This document shows, piece after piece, positions 34,056 through 48,387 of a DNA stretch of 64,000 bases. The DNA is from Symbiodinium natans. Lineage: Eukaryota; Sar; Dinophyceae; Suessiales; Symbiodiniaceae. A program made the position numbers and the translations under genes. A model generated the notes under the pieces. That model saw only the letters and a list, made by a program, of their open reading frames with translations, searched no databases and was not told the origin of the DNA. Numbering within the stretch: position 1 is the first letter of the stretch; every line of letters starts with the position of its first letter. The stretch covers positions 74,501-138,500 of the forward strand of contig CAJNDS010002258.1 in NCBI GenBank assembly GCA_905221605.1, written 5' to 3'.

Positions 34056-35763
34056 CTGGTCAGGGAAAAGCCTCTCTAGAGAAGGCAGTCAGGGATCGGA
34101 GCTGCAACATGTTCACACAAGCCGCGGCTAGGCTCTGCAAAATTCGGAGCCACGCCGCGACATGTGTGAAAATAGGCGCCGCGCACCACTCCTAAAAATT
34201 CAGAATTCTCCATCCAAGCCAAAACCTCACAACAGTTGACCTTGCGCCAACCACCACGCGTGCCTGGTCCGGAAGCAGCTCCTCCTGCTCCATCGGGTAG
34301 CACCTCTCTGTCAGAGGCTGAAGGACGTAGAGACCCCCCTCTCATGCTTGGACTTGAGACCACCCAGTCTGCACATATAGGTGACACCCCGCAGAAGCTC
34401 CGAAAACCTCACCCAACATGCCAGCTCAAGCTTAGGAAAGTGCCTGCATCTAGACCCTTTGCTTTGACGTCATATTCACGTGGTGTCGAGCAGCTCATCT
34501 CAAACTCAATCAAAAAAACACCCTTAAAAAAAAAACCATTCAAAACGGCATTTTGAACCCCTCGCTTCTCTTCAAGTCTGCAGGCCTCAGGGTGACGCCC
34601 GTCTCCTCCTGGAGCTTCTCCTGGGCGGGGGGTTTTGGGTGTGGGGGTTGCTCTGGGGTTTTTGGGATGTTTCTTCGGAATTGGGGTTGAGGGTTTAGGG
34701 GGGGGGTGGGGCAGCTGCTTGCAATGATGCAATGATCATCGATTAGAGTGGGAATACGTTTTGCCTTTTGGGGCCTATGAAGGCACAGGAATTTGGGGAT
34801 CACTACGGCAGGGATCCTCCACTGATTGTCAAGAACCAGTAAGATCGGGCTTGAGATGTTGTCGGGCTTTGGGATCTTTGGGTTCAGGTCTTTGGGGTTT
34901 AGGGCTTAGGGTCCGGGATTTTAACAGCTTGGGGTTCGGGTCTACGAGCGCAGTCGGTGCAGTCGCCCTCCTCGTCATCGTCGTCGCCGCCCCAGGGGAC
35001 GAGTAGCATGCCAGTAATTTTCTCCTTCAACCGAGGCGTTGGGTTTTTGGACCGCAGCGCATCTAGATATGCATGGCTTGTGGGCTTTAGAGCATGGGGT
35101 TTAACAAAGAGAGGATTCTTATATAGATGCTAATTTAGGGATTTGGGGGGGGTTAGTGGTTCTGGGGTTTGAAGGCCGAGTAAGGTCTACCGGCTCGCCG
35201 TCCGCTATCGGTGTGTTGCCTGTGGCTCTGGAGCTTCAGCAACTGAGCCGGAAACCCTCAAACCTCAACCCTACGGTCGCCAGGGTCCAGGATGTGGGTG
35301 AAGGTATTCGGTCATGACAGCTCGAGAAGGAATTTGGGGTTTTGGTGGGGGGGCGAGGGGTCTCAAGGGATGAGCGGCGCTGGGGGGTTGAACCAAATTC
35401 CGGGAATTTTTGGGGTCACCATTCAATCCTTGGCATTGGTATGTTCCTTAAGTTCAGGGCAACATGCAAGGGCCCATAGTAGTGGACAATGTCCAAAGGA
35501 CAACCCCAATGTTCCGCACGCCAGAGGCTGCCTTCACCCGCTTATCGAAGTCCGCGCGGGACTCTATCCGGAAGGTCAGCTGCTGCCTCTGGCACGCGAC
35601 ATTTTAGGGCTGTTCGCCATCAGCAGATGGGCTGGGAAGTCCGGGAAGTCCTTTGAACATCTGCAATGTATTCGCAAATTGACAGAGACCTTTGGCTGAT
35701 GCACATGTCCGCATAAGTATTTGTATTTCTGCGTACGCAGACATCTTCGTGCACATGCTACAC

Positions 35764-35794
<31 letters not shown>

Positions 35795-38700
35795 CTCAAA
35801 GACGCCCGTGCGCACAGGCTCAACCTGAAGCCTCCAGAGGCCAAAAGTGAATGCCTTCGGGGTTCACTTCTGCTCCAAGCCACCTAAACCCTAAACCCAG
35901 CGGATTAAGTCAGTCCTACGTAGTTTGTCTCCAAGGAGCTTCTTCGAGACCGCATGCATAAACCCTAAACCTAAACCTTAAACCCTAAACCCTAACCCTA
36001 AACCCAGCGGCAGCTGGGCCCCCGAACTTCAGCTCCTCGGAGCGGGACTGGAGCTCCTGCAGGTTGAAACTTTTCCGAAATCTGTCCGAAGACTGTCGAG
36101 CAGTCTATTTTGGGTGTTTCCCCTTAAACTGGCAGTCCTTAATAGGGAGTCTACATTCATGTACATCAAATTTTCCTGCTTGAAGGGAAAATGACTTACA
36201 AGCAACAATCAGAACAGCTCTTCATACAGTAGCATTGCTACTCACTGATGAACGACAAGGTAGGATTGCTACCATCACCCATAGATGCAAGCACGTGATG
36301 ATTTAGAGGGTATCGCTGCCAGCAGCAGGCAGATTTCAGCACAACTGTGGGAAGCTAACAAAAACGAGCAGAGCTTCTTGAAGAAAAAAGCATCAAGGCT
36401 CCATGGCAACATAATTTGCTCGGTTGGTACTTCAGATATGCAAATCATAAACCATAGAATGCAATCCCTTCTATAAATGACTGAATTATAGAATTACAAA
36501 ACACGGGGTCTGAACGCCATTCTGAGTGAAAGAGGCGGATGCCCACGTAGGTATGCGGGGAGTCTTACTTCTACCCCCGGGAGCTCCTTCTTCATGCCCG
36601 CCAGCGCCTCCTCTACCTTCGAGGAGTCTCTTGAAAGGATTTTCGAAGACTTTGGGGGGAGCTGCTGCGTCATGGCCCGAGCAAGTGCAGCACGTGAACA
36701 AGGAGCCAAGCTCCAAGCAAAGGGCTGCCGATGACTCGAAGTCCCAAAAAATGAGTCCTAACTTGGGCCCTAAGCCACCTGAACGAGAGAACCAAATAGC
36801 AACACCAAAGTGACGTCGGCCGCAAACATGACCTACGAGGTGCCTCGACCTTTCAATGAACAACCTCTGACTCTGAGCATCTTGAAACTCTTGGTGATGT
36901 CCTGACTCGACATCACTCCACCCCCGCAGCCCGAATTACAAGCCATGAAAGAAACCCTCCGGCCAAACCTCCCCCCTCCACCCCCGGCCCCCCGAAACCT
37001 GCAACCCCAGAGCCTCGGCGGCCGCGCCATCGTCCAGGGCGACTTTGAACTTGTCGCCCCCGGTGCGGAGCTTCGCCATGGCCGTGCCTGGTGGGAGTTT
37101 GGGGCCTTTTGGGGCCTTTGGGGCGTTTGGGGCTTTGGCGGATTTAGGGGTTGGGGGTTAGGGCTAAAGTAGTTCAGGGTGGGCTTCAGGTGGCTTGTTC
37201 ATGGCGTAGGAGCGGCATGAACCCGAAGAGCTTGGCCCCTTGCACACTCGTAACTTCCCTTTGCACCCTTTCACCATCAAAAGCCCAAACCCCAAACCTT
37301 GAACCCGCCAAACCCCTAAGAGCCCCCGAAAACCCTCCAAAACCCAACGCCGCAGCTGCACCTGCTCTGGTCCCCAATACAAAAACCTCCAACCAGCCCA
37401 CCACCGCCCCCCCCCCCCAAACAAAAAAAAGAAACACACCCCCCGGCTCAGGCAGCCTTGATCCAGGTCGCGCGGGCCCAGCTCCAGCCGGAGAGGAACC
37501 CCGCGCCGTTCCTCGGTTCGTTTTGGGGTTCGCTGGTCCATTGAAATAGCGTTCAAATTACGCTCATGGGTCTTTATAACAGGAAGGTTCATGCGCAGAG
37601 TAAGCGTATGAATACCCCTGATTAGACTACGCTATACTCTCGAAGCCTGTCTCGCAAAGTACCCATGACTCCTCAAGCAGGGTTTAGGAAGCTAACAAGA
37701 AGCTTACAAATCTGATCTGAGATTTCGGAAGATTGGGGTCTCAGGGTGCAGGGGCTTCAAGGTGAAAGGGTTTACGGGCCAAAGGGTCGGAGGGTATAGG
37801 GATGATGGCACTCCCCTATCTGTGGGAACACCGGGTGCGCCGTTAGCATGGCGTTCACCCACCCGGGCAGGAACTATATAGGAGGTTCGGGGCTTGGGGC
37901 CTTGGGGTTTTGGGCCTCTAAGCCGCCTAAGCCCTAAGAACTCCCAAAGGCAGCACGGCAGGGACCCCGGGCCCATTCAAAGAACTTGGCACCAGGCTTC
38001 ATGCCTCGAGCGCACGGGAGCTTTGGGGCTTTGGGGTTTGTCACGGTTTAAGGTTTGTTCTTCGGGGCTCTCGAGGCGGTTGAGGATGCAGAAGACGGGC
38101 GCGCGGCTTTTGGGAGAAGATGTCTCACACCACCTCAGGGCTAAGGCCTTGGCCTAGCCGCTCATCGACATGCACCTGACGGAGATGGTGGGGTCACAAA
38201 GTGCGGGGAAGATAGAGAGATGCCTTTTTCAAGTTTCGGGGTTAAGGTTCGATGTTGTAGGGCGTTTAAGAAAGGAATCAAAGTTTTGGGGATGGAGTGT
38301 ACAGTTCAAGGGACTTCGGGTTTGCTACAGAACGCCACAAGCTCGTGAAACCACGCCCTGAACCCATCTTAGCGTTTGGGGCTGTAGTATTCACATCTTT
38401 GGGTTAGGGTGGATGGGGAGGAATCTAGATCCTTTCTTTGGGTGCGGGCTGGATGGCTTTGTAGTAGCTGCGCCTGGTACCCTGAAGCCTAGTTTACATC
38501 CGAAGGCCTTCCTAAACCCCGAACCCTGTTTAACCCTGAGCCCGCAATCCCGAACCCCCGTAAATATGATAGTAAGCTTATGGGGGGTGAGCTTGTGCAC
38601 GCCTGACAACATTATCATTATCCAACAACTACATGTATTGAATTTCGTGCTCGTGCTTACGAATGACTGCTTTTTCGAAAGACCTTTGCGACGCCTTTAT

Positions 38701-41700
38701 TACTAGAACCTTTCTGCGCGCTTCTTCTCATTAGATAGGAATTAAGTGAACGAAGTAAACCCCTAAAAAGCCTTACAACATTTCATTTACCAACGTTTTT
38801 GTTTTACTCTTTTGCCCGTGGAATTACTATACCTTCCGAGGGCTTTCTTCATCTTTTCATGAGTCTCACCGCTGGAACTGGAACTAGATGCATGAGTGTA
38901 ATGATGGAACCGCGTACAGGAGTTAACTAAGCTTCTAGTGCCAAAAGACCGAGATTGACATTTTTAACGGACCCTCTCACGCCCTAAAAGCCCAAGCGAC
39001 CCTCCTGCCCTATAAACCCTGCGATCCTGCAAGCCCCACGAGCTCTCTCAACCCTACCAAGGCCTATAAGCCCTGCAACTCGTCTACTGTCCCTCCACCC
39101 TAAACCCTAAACCCTCAACCCTGAAACCTAATCCCCAACACGCCTCAACTCCCACCCTTCGGCCGAAGCACCCGGAGGCCCGCGGCCACCAGCTGCTGCC
39201 GGAGCTTCGCGGCGGCGTCGAGGATGGCCGCCTCCAATTATCGAGCCCACGGCAGGAAGAGTGAGGAGACCCTTGTGAACCCCTTATAAAGCCCCTGAAT
39301 ACACCTTGTATAAACCACTTATGAAGCCCTAATGAAGCCCTTATGAAGCCCTTCGAATGCCCTTATGTAGCCTCTCAGAAAACCCCAGGCCTCAGAGGAG
39401 CATGGGGGTTGGGTCCTTCTGGTTTAGTAACGTTTTGGGGCTTCCAGCCCCCCGGATGGCATGGGATCCTTAGGGCCCTCTTGGGCCCTTAAGCTCTTAA
39501 GCTAAAACCCTCCATGCCCCCAAAAACCTTTCTACCTCAGATACCCCTGAACCCAGAATCCACGACGCCGAACCCAGACAGTCTGAAACCCTAGCAGCAG
39601 AGGCAAAAAGCGCGAAGCCCCAAAGCCGTAAATGCGCCTGCTGTTCAGGGTTCTTCGCAAAGAGCGGCCTTGGTCCCAAGGCACCACTGAGTCTGTGGGT
39701 GGAAGGAGGGTTTAGGTTGGTTAACGCCTCAAGGAATTAAATTTCATTTGAGGTTTGTAAACCCTCACATGTTCTGCCAAGTGTGCTTCCAGAAATGTGC
39801 CCGCATGACTCACTTCACACTGGGCTCAGCAATGTTGCGAACAAGGGGAGTTTGGTTTAGTAGGGCGCGTGAAAAGTCTACCAGTCGAGCCGGAAGGATT
39901 GCGATAGAGTGTAGTGCCAACACTGCCTTCTTTGACTATCATACGTACCTTCCCTTTACACAACACTAAGCCCGTGCAGACTCTGCAATGAGTACTGGGG
40001 CTAACCGTGGCCTGCATCCGCTGCTGGCAAATGTAAGGTGCCTTAGGCCTTGCAGCTAGATCACCCGGAAGCCTACAACCACCTCTAATGACTCTAATGG
40101 GCCAAGTGGCATGATCACCACCTGAGTTGCCGCCAACGCCGGCGGCAACACGAGCCCATCATCATCGGAGTGGACCTCGTCAGCGGCCACGACAGCGCAG
40201 CACGGACAACGGCAGCAAACGTCGCTGAAGCTCAAGCCTTACATGCCCAGACACCACACACAAGCCGCTACGAAGCAACAGGGATCTGAGCCGCAAGCCA
40301 TGATGACGGCCCCTATCAGGCGCGTGGAGACCTCGGGCGTCACACAGGCTGTGAGTGAGGGTTTTACATTCGGGTTTCAGGCACACCTGACCGTTCCCAC
40401 TCCAAAGGAGGATCCTGACTTGAACATCCAAAACGGCGGTTGACCTTGCTCGCAAGTCTGCTGCTCAAGAAGCCGACTTTCAGCAGCCATCGTGAGCAAG
40501 ACATCGGCTTGTGCTTGCTTGGGATCGACGGCTTAGTGATGAGACGTTAAATCTCTGGACACCTGAGCCCAAAATCCACAGTTCTGAGCCGGAACACCCC
40601 TAAACAGGACCCTCGCAAGTCTTGGGACCCGCACACCCCAGGAGGACGCCCAGACATACTCCTGCGTCTGGTCCTCCCGTGCAGGCTCTTACGAAGGGCT
40701 AGGGTTCTTGCAAAGTGCACAACGCCGTGCTTTGAGATCATCTGACTCCGACTTGTTACTCGCAGCTCCTCGGACGAGTACGTCACGTCGAAGGCCTGAA
40801 TCGAGCTCCGATTTAGGTTTTGGAGTTTACGGCCCTTGGGGGTTGGCGCTTTGAGATTCCTCAGGCTTCTCAGGCACAGGCAGGCGCGTATTCTGCAAGC
40901 ATGGGTTGCACCACGCATCAACAGGAGTGCCAGCATGGTGGCTGGTAGACCAAGAAGGGTTCTCACCATGCAACTGGGGTTTTGATGTACATACCATGCA
41001 ACTGGGGTTTTGATGTACATGTCCATGTGCACCCCCATATCGGCAATTGGCGCCTAGGGAACCTCAATCTGTGCCTTGGTGAGTGACAGTGCGCCCTTCG
41101 GAACCCATGGGGGAAGCATGGACAACGCGGACTGCAGCCAGATTTTGGACTGCCATGATTGGTCGTGACGGTCGTGGCTGCCTGATGAATGTGTCAGTGT
41201 GTGCTGCACGGCTGCATTCGAGCCCTGGGCCAACTTGGCCTCAAACCCAGGCGCATATCAACTGCTGCATCCACCCATGATGACCACAACACACCCCAGC
41301 ACGGCACTCGATCCGACCAAACGTGGTACAGCTTTCCATGCAAGTTAACATGATATTGTTGCTATGGGCTGTGGGCTTGGCCCGCCTGGTGCAGTCTTTT
41401 GGTAAGTTTTATTGGCTTTGTCAGTTTAGTGGCTGAGGGGCCTGGGGGGCACAAAGTTAGGGATGGCTGGCCTTGGCGAAGTTCTGGCCCAAGAAGTGCG
41501 ATGTGCCGGCCTGGTGCAAAACGAAAGCATCCCCGAGCTCTCTTTGTCGGAACTGACAGAGGAGACTTCCGCAGGGACTTTGTCAACAGCGGCTAGATGA
41601 CCGAATAGGCTCACGATTGCAAGGCATTGCTGCTTATAAGCAAGGAGCTTGGTGAACGTCTTTGGAGCATTTTCCTAGGTTGGGGCGTCGCAGAGAACAA

Positions 41701-44700
41701 CTCGAATACATCCGCGCTCTGCTAGTAGTCCAACTGTGCTCGAAGACTGCTGATGCGCGATCAAACTCCGCAAGCGGGTAGAATCTCCAAGCCCTAAACA
41801 CTAAACACGGTCAGCAACACCTCAACCCCAAACTACTGCCGGCTGCTGCCTGGATGGCCATGCCGTTCGGGGTCAAGGCCTGGCACGAGACACATTTTCG
41901 AGACACATGTTCCAAATGCTTTCTTTCTCCGTGCAGGGTTCAGCGTTGAGGGCGTAGTACCATGCTGGAGTCCGGAGGCTCCACCTTAAAGGTATCTTCC
42001 TCATGGACCCACTTACTTTGACTCACTTGCCCAGCCAACCGCGCCCAAACCGCACACCATCAACACCAGAAACCTCAAACCTCCCTCGACAAAAACCCCT
42101 CAAGTTGGGTTTAGAATACAGCATCCGGGGGGAAGACGGGAAAGCCATATGGAAAGCCATGGAAAGCCCCTTTGGAGCCCCGGCCTCGATGGTGTAAGTC
42201 TCCACGGCGCCGGCAAAGCGCTCGTTGCTGGACTTGCGGCCAGGGACGATGGGCAGGCAGAGCTCGTCCTGGCACGTGGGAGGGCGGACGGGCGCATCTT
42301 TTTATAGAGATAATGACAGGATACCAGAACCACAGGAGCACCCCGGTAGGGTTGCGGCTGTGAGGGCTTTGAGTTCGCAACAGAAAACCTACACTGGCTC
42401 TCCCCCAGAATCCTACTGCCCTGAGCCCAATAACTCCTAAACCCTTCACCAAGGCAATGTGAATCCAACCCTACACACCCGAGTAGCCTCCATTATCCAT
42501 AAAAGCCGAAACGAAAAGACATCGCAGCCATCCCCCCGCAGAGACCCCCAAACCCAAAAAGAGATAGTGTAACGGGGTTCAGGGACGTGGACTTTTTGTT
42601 TTTGGCACTTTTTTTGTTGCCCTTTTGGTGGGTGTGGGTTTGGGGGACTGATTCTCCATATTTAGATAGGAAAGCAGGAAGTTTACTTACGTTTAAATGG
42701 GAAAACCGTTGTTTCTTCTCTTCTTTCATAGGAAAACCTGTATTTCCTCTGTTGATAGGAAAGCCTTTATTTTCTTCATACTGTAATAGAAAACTTTTTC
42801 TGAATTTAAATTGGAAAACAAAGCCTCTATTTTGCATGTAAGCCTGTGTAGTTTCTATATTGTGGTAGTTTCATGGGAAAACCCCTATTTGCTCTGTAGG
42901 AGACCTCTATTATCTCTAAGTTTTGGCAGGAAAACCTTCATGTTCTTTCATTTTTCAACATAAATCTAGAATTTTCGGTGCTTTCAGGGACAAACCTTTT
43001 GTTACTCCGTACTTTGGGAGGAAGACCTCTACTAATTACTCTATATTTTAGCAGGAAGACAGACACAACGCTCGCATGTCCCCAAAAACTTGGGTGCTAT
43101 TTGAGTACGCTCGGTCCCCAAAAAGCAGGATGCTGGTTGAGCACGCTCGGTCCCCAAAAGCTTGGGGGCTATTTGAGTATGCTCGGTCCCCCAAAGGCAA
43201 GATGCTAGTTGAACACGCTCGGTCACCGAAAGCTTGGGTGCTATGTGGGTATACTATGTGAATATGCTCGGGCCCCTAAAAGCAGGACCTCTCAACATGC
43301 TAGCTGGACACGTTCGGTCGGCAAAAAGAAGGATGCTAGTTGAACACGCTCGGTCCCCAAAACCTTGGGTGTCGCTTGAATACGCTCGGCCCGGTGCCGG
43401 GCGAGCAGGACACTACTTGGGCACACTCGATCCCAAAAAGCAGGATGCTAGTTAAACACGCTCGGTCCCCAAAAGATGGATGCTAGTTGAACACGCTCGG
43501 TCCCGAAAAAGCAAGATGCTAGTTGAACACGCTCGGTCCCCAGAAAGCAGGATGCTAGTTGAACATGCTCGGTCCAAAACCTTGGGTGCTACTTGAGTAT
43601 GCTCAGTCCCCCAAAGGCAGGACGCTAGTTGAACCCGGCGCTCGGTCCCAAAAAGCATTGGTGCCACGCGAGTACGCTCGGTCCCCAACAAACAGGATGT
43701 TAGTTGAGTACGCTCGGTCCCCAAAAAGCTGGGGTGCTGTTTGACTACTTGAGCACGCTCGGTCCCCAGAAAGCAGGCTGCTAGTTGAACACTGAACACG
43801 CTCGGTCCAGAAACAGGATGCTAGTTCAATGCGCTGGTTGACAAAAAAGGCAGGATGCTAGTTGAACACGCTTTGTCACAAAACGCAAGATGCTAGTTGA
43901 ACACACTTGGTCCCAAAAAATGCTAGATGCTAGTCGAACTCGCACGGTCCCCAGAAGCAGGGGAGCTATTCGAGCACGCTCGGTCCCCAAAAGCAGGATG
44001 CTAGTTGAACATGCACGGCCCCCCAAAAATGTGGGTGCTATTTGAGTATGCTCGGCTCCATGGGTTTCAAAACCCTAATCTTGCGCCTGCTTTAATGTGG
44101 GGCCCCCCCCCTGCCCCACCCCCCCCCCACCCCCCCCCCCACCCCCCCCCCCCCCCCCCGCCCCCGCCAGCCCCCCCCTTCCCCCCCCCCCCCCCCCCCC
44201 CGCACCCCCCCCCCCCCCCGGCTCCGTTAATAGGGAGGACTTTATCCTTATAAATATTTAAAAGGGATCCATATGAATTTAAAAGGGATGAGCTTATCTG
44301 AATTTAACAGGGATCCATATGCATTTAAAAGGGATGAGTTTATATGAGTTCAAAAGGGATCCATATGAATTTAAAAGGCATGAGGTTATATATGAATTCA
44401 AAAGGATCCATATGAATTTAAAAGGGACGAGATTATATGAAGTTAAAGGGATCCATCTGAATTTCTGAGGGATTAATTTATATGAATTGGAAAGGGATCC
44501 ATATGATTTGTTCGAAAGCCAGGGCCCACGGCCAGGACATTCAAGCAGGTCCCGAAACAGTGCCTCTTATTCGAGGTTGGGCTGGCTCCTGGACCACCCC
44601 GTTGCCGGATTGATCAAGGCAATTTTTTATATAGCTTTTTAAAAGGGAATTCTTGGTTTCGGCTTTGTTGGGATTCCGGGTTTTTGCCTTTAAGATTCAA

Positions 44701-45076
44701 AAGCCCGGCCTCTAAACCCTTTTGTTGAAGGACTCCCAAACAGTCAGGGTGTCCTGAATAACTCAGCCAAATTGTCTTTAAAGCGGGGGCCAATACTAAA
44801 CCAAGTGCAACATTATGCTTTACGCGCGCTCTGTGAACCAACCTTGCACGGCTTCAAAAAGCGGCGGGGGGTTTGGGGGACGCAGCCCCGATTTGCAAAA
44901 ACACAATGCTCGCACAATGCTCGCATGATGGGTTGCAAAAAGATTCATGCGCTTTGTGAAGCAAGCTTGCGCGGCCTGAAAAAGCTAGGGGGGGTTGGGA
45001 TTGCAAACGCAGAGCGCACATGATGGGTTTCCAAGAAAAATCATAATAGGCTTTGTGTAGCCGGCTTGAAAAGCGG

Positions 45077-45130
<54 letters not shown>

Positions 45131-48100
45131 TTTAAGGGCACCGGTGAAAGGCCGAGGCGGACTAGGCAGCACTGACCCAGGCATTCCAAAAGTAAGTAAT
45201 TAAGAAAACCTATCTGAATTAAGGCAACAGTTGCGCACTTTAAGGACTCTTTCGCCAATTAGTGGAAATTCGTCTTTAGTTAGGGTATTTGTTCTTAAGC
45301 AGTATACAACGTTGCGACTGCAATCTTTATTCGTAACCTTTGTCTTAATTAGCGACAATGGTCGCTAGTTAAATAGCGTACCAATTCCCACTCTTATGCA
45401 TTTTAGAATTTCAACATCACCCATTAATCCAGCGTGTTACAAGACACTGCCCTGCTATGTTCAAGCAATCACAGGTGCACAGCTCCAAACACTAAACCTT
45501 CCTTAAACAATAAACCTTACTTGTACATTCAACCTCAAACTCAAATCAACTCCAAACCCATAACCTTATATGCAAACTCTCAATCCTTAACCCTAGGTAA
45601 AGTCTTAGAATTCAAAGCTTGAACATGACATGAACTATAAACACGATAACCCTGAAAACTTTAAACCTTATGAGTTCGAAAAACAAAACCCTCTATATAA
45701 ACCGTACACCTCCCATGTAATTTCTCAACCCCAAACTCTAAATATATATATATATATGTACATATATATATATATACTCGAGATGTTTAAACCTGTGCCC
45801 TACATTAGCTGTAAAAGCAACCCTCACATAAACCCTACACCGACGTCTAAAACAATATGCAGAGAAATTTAGCCCTGACATCCAACTCTGCAACGGCATG
45901 TCTTTCTAGCATCGCGTGCTCGGTGGTCTGAACACGTGAGCTAAAGCTCACATGAAACTAAGTTTGAGGCAGCCGCAAAGGGGTTCAGCGAGCACTGCCT
46001 CTGGAACCACGGAATAAATTGAAAGACCCCAGACGATCTGGCCGACCCGGATTTTGAGGGTAGAGGAAGTACACCTGTCAACGGAGTTCAGAAAACCTCA
46101 TGATCTCCGATTCGCCAGATGCCGATGGGGAGGCCCAACACCCAGGCTAGGCCTCAGGACGAAATTCTTACTAAGCCTTTATAACCCACGCAATCAACCC
46201 TTCATAGGGGCCGTTTACGGCGTTATAGGGTGTCATAGCCCATCTTGGTAAGCGCCGAAGCTCAGACCCTGAAAACTTTGCGGCGCCCTAAAGTCTGTGA
46301 CCTAAGCTATTCCTGAACCTTACAACGCCCGAACTCAGAGCATGAAGCTGCAGATCTCGACCTGATGCGCTCCCGCAGCCTGACTGCTGGCGGCTGTGCA
46401 TGTGAAGCACTACTCAAATCTGACTACCGTACTACGCCCGAACCCGCGAACGAACTCAACGCTGAAGTCTCAGCCCTGACAGTCTCACCTGTAAACCCGA
46501 CACGGCAGCTAACTTCTGTAAGAGGATAGTGTATCCTAGGATGCAGAGTAGGCCCTTATTCTCTTGTTTTAGGGTTTAGGTTCCTTTATAACCCCTTATA
46601 AACCAAGAAGGGTTCCCGTGTGTTTTCCTACGTTACTCTTGGGTCGAGTATGGGACGCTTTGGCAGTGCACATGCCGGATCCGAGACTTAATCTCTAAGC
46701 TCCCAAAACTAAAACTGCAGGCTCTACGTGCATGGTTTTAGTGGATGATTTCGCAGACGATGCATCGATCTCTGCACTCTTTTCTGCTCAAAATACATCC
46801 TCTGAACCTGTAAGCCCAGCCCTGTATTCACCAAGACCGATGAAGTCTGGAGGTCTGCAACTATATCAAGACATGGACAGCCCGGCCGCAGCTGGACCCT
46901 TCTTGGGTAGAACCATCAAAATGTCTTAGTGGCTTCTTCTTTCGTTGATTACCTTCGGAAAACTAAGCGTAAACCAGCTGTTTCAGAGGAAAAGATCTAA
47001 TTAAGAGATCGGTGCATCCGTGGTAGCGGGCCTTGGGAAACGCAGATCCTTCAGCGAGTCTGTCGCCGCCTCCAAGCCCAAGCGGCCCGACCTGCCTTCT
47101 TCAGTTGCCAGCGCGCTGGGGAGAGAAAGGTTGGGGGGGGTTGGGGGGGGGGGGGGGGGGGGTTGTGGGGGGGGGGGTTGGGGTTGGGGGGGGGGGGGTT
47201 GGGTGGTGGGCAGGGGCGGTGGGGGGGGTGGGGGGGGTCGGGGGTTTGGCGGGTTGGGGTGGGGTGGGTGGGTGGGAGGCGGGTTCCTTCCTTCATTCCT
47301 TCCTTCCTCCTTCCTTCCTTCTCTCCGTCCTTCCAATCTGTCTCTATCGTTCTACTTATCTATATTTATTTATTTCGTTATTTTCTGTTGTTTTTTATTT
47401 CTTTCTGTTTGTATTTCTCTATGTTTTCTTTCTTTCTGTATTTATTTATTTGTGTTCTTCTTTCTTTCTTTCTGTATTTGTTTATCTCTTTATTCATTTA
47501 TTTCTCTATTTCTTTCTTTATTTAGTTCTTTCTTTATTTCGTTCTTTCTATTGTTCTTTCTTTCTTTCTTTCTATATTTCTTTCTTCATGTCTTTATCTC
47601 TTTCCCTCGTTATTTCTTTATGTCTTTCTTTGTTTCTTTCTTTACTTATTTGCATGTTTCTTTCGTTCTTTCTGTCGTTATCTATTTATTTCTTTCGTTC
47701 TTTCTTTATTTCTTATTTCTTTATTAATTTCTTTCTTACTTTCATTCTTTCTTTATTTCGTTCTTTCTTGCTTTCGTTCTTTATTTGTTTATCTCTTTTT
47801 GTGTTGCTTTCTGCCTTTCTTTAGTTCTTTCTTTCTTTCTCTTTCTCTCTTTCTCTCTTTCTCTCTTTCTCTCTTTCTCTCTTTCTCTCTTTCTCTCTTT
47901 CTCTCTTTCTCTCTTTCTCTCTTTCTCTCTTTCTCTCTCTTTCTCTCTCTTTCTCTCTCTTTCTCTCTCTCCTTCTCTCTCTTTCTCTCTCTCCTTCTCT
48001 CTCTTTCTCTCTCTTTCTCTCTCTTTCTCTCTCTTTCTCTCTCTTTCTCTCTTTCTCTCTTTCTCTCTTTCTCTCTTTCTCTCTTTCTCTCTTTCTCTCT

Positions 48101-48260
48101 TTCTCTCTTTCTCTCTTTCTCTCTTTCTCTCTTCTTTCTCTCTTTCTCTCTTCTTTCTCTCTTCTTTCTCTCTTCTTTCTCTCTTCTTTCTCTCTTCTTT
48201 CTCTCTTCTTTCTCTCTTCTTTCTCTCTTCTCCCGTTCTCTCCTCTCTCGCTCTCTCCTC

Positions 48261-48341
<81 letters not shown>

Positions 48342-48344
48342 ATT

Positions 48345-48387
<43 letters not shown>

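Noticed and set aside
40122-40443. Plus-strand frame of ~107 codons
   Set aside because: It runs antisense to the ProRS exons [11 protein letters not shown] and GLVLPP, which match a known family.
40547-41038. Minus-strand frame with an apparent signal peptide ([17 protein letters not shown])
   Set aside because: Its interior contains the ProRS exons AFDVTYSSE and [11 protein letters not shown] with splice sites, so the long frame is intron read-through.
43452-44026. Repeat protein with 12-residue units ([11 protein letters not shown])
   Set aside because: It comes from the 36-bp minisatellite. Both strands are open and there are frame-breaking indels between units.
43070-44060. CRISPR-like regular repeats
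   Set aside because: Units are contiguous without unique spacers, and the setting is eukaryotic.
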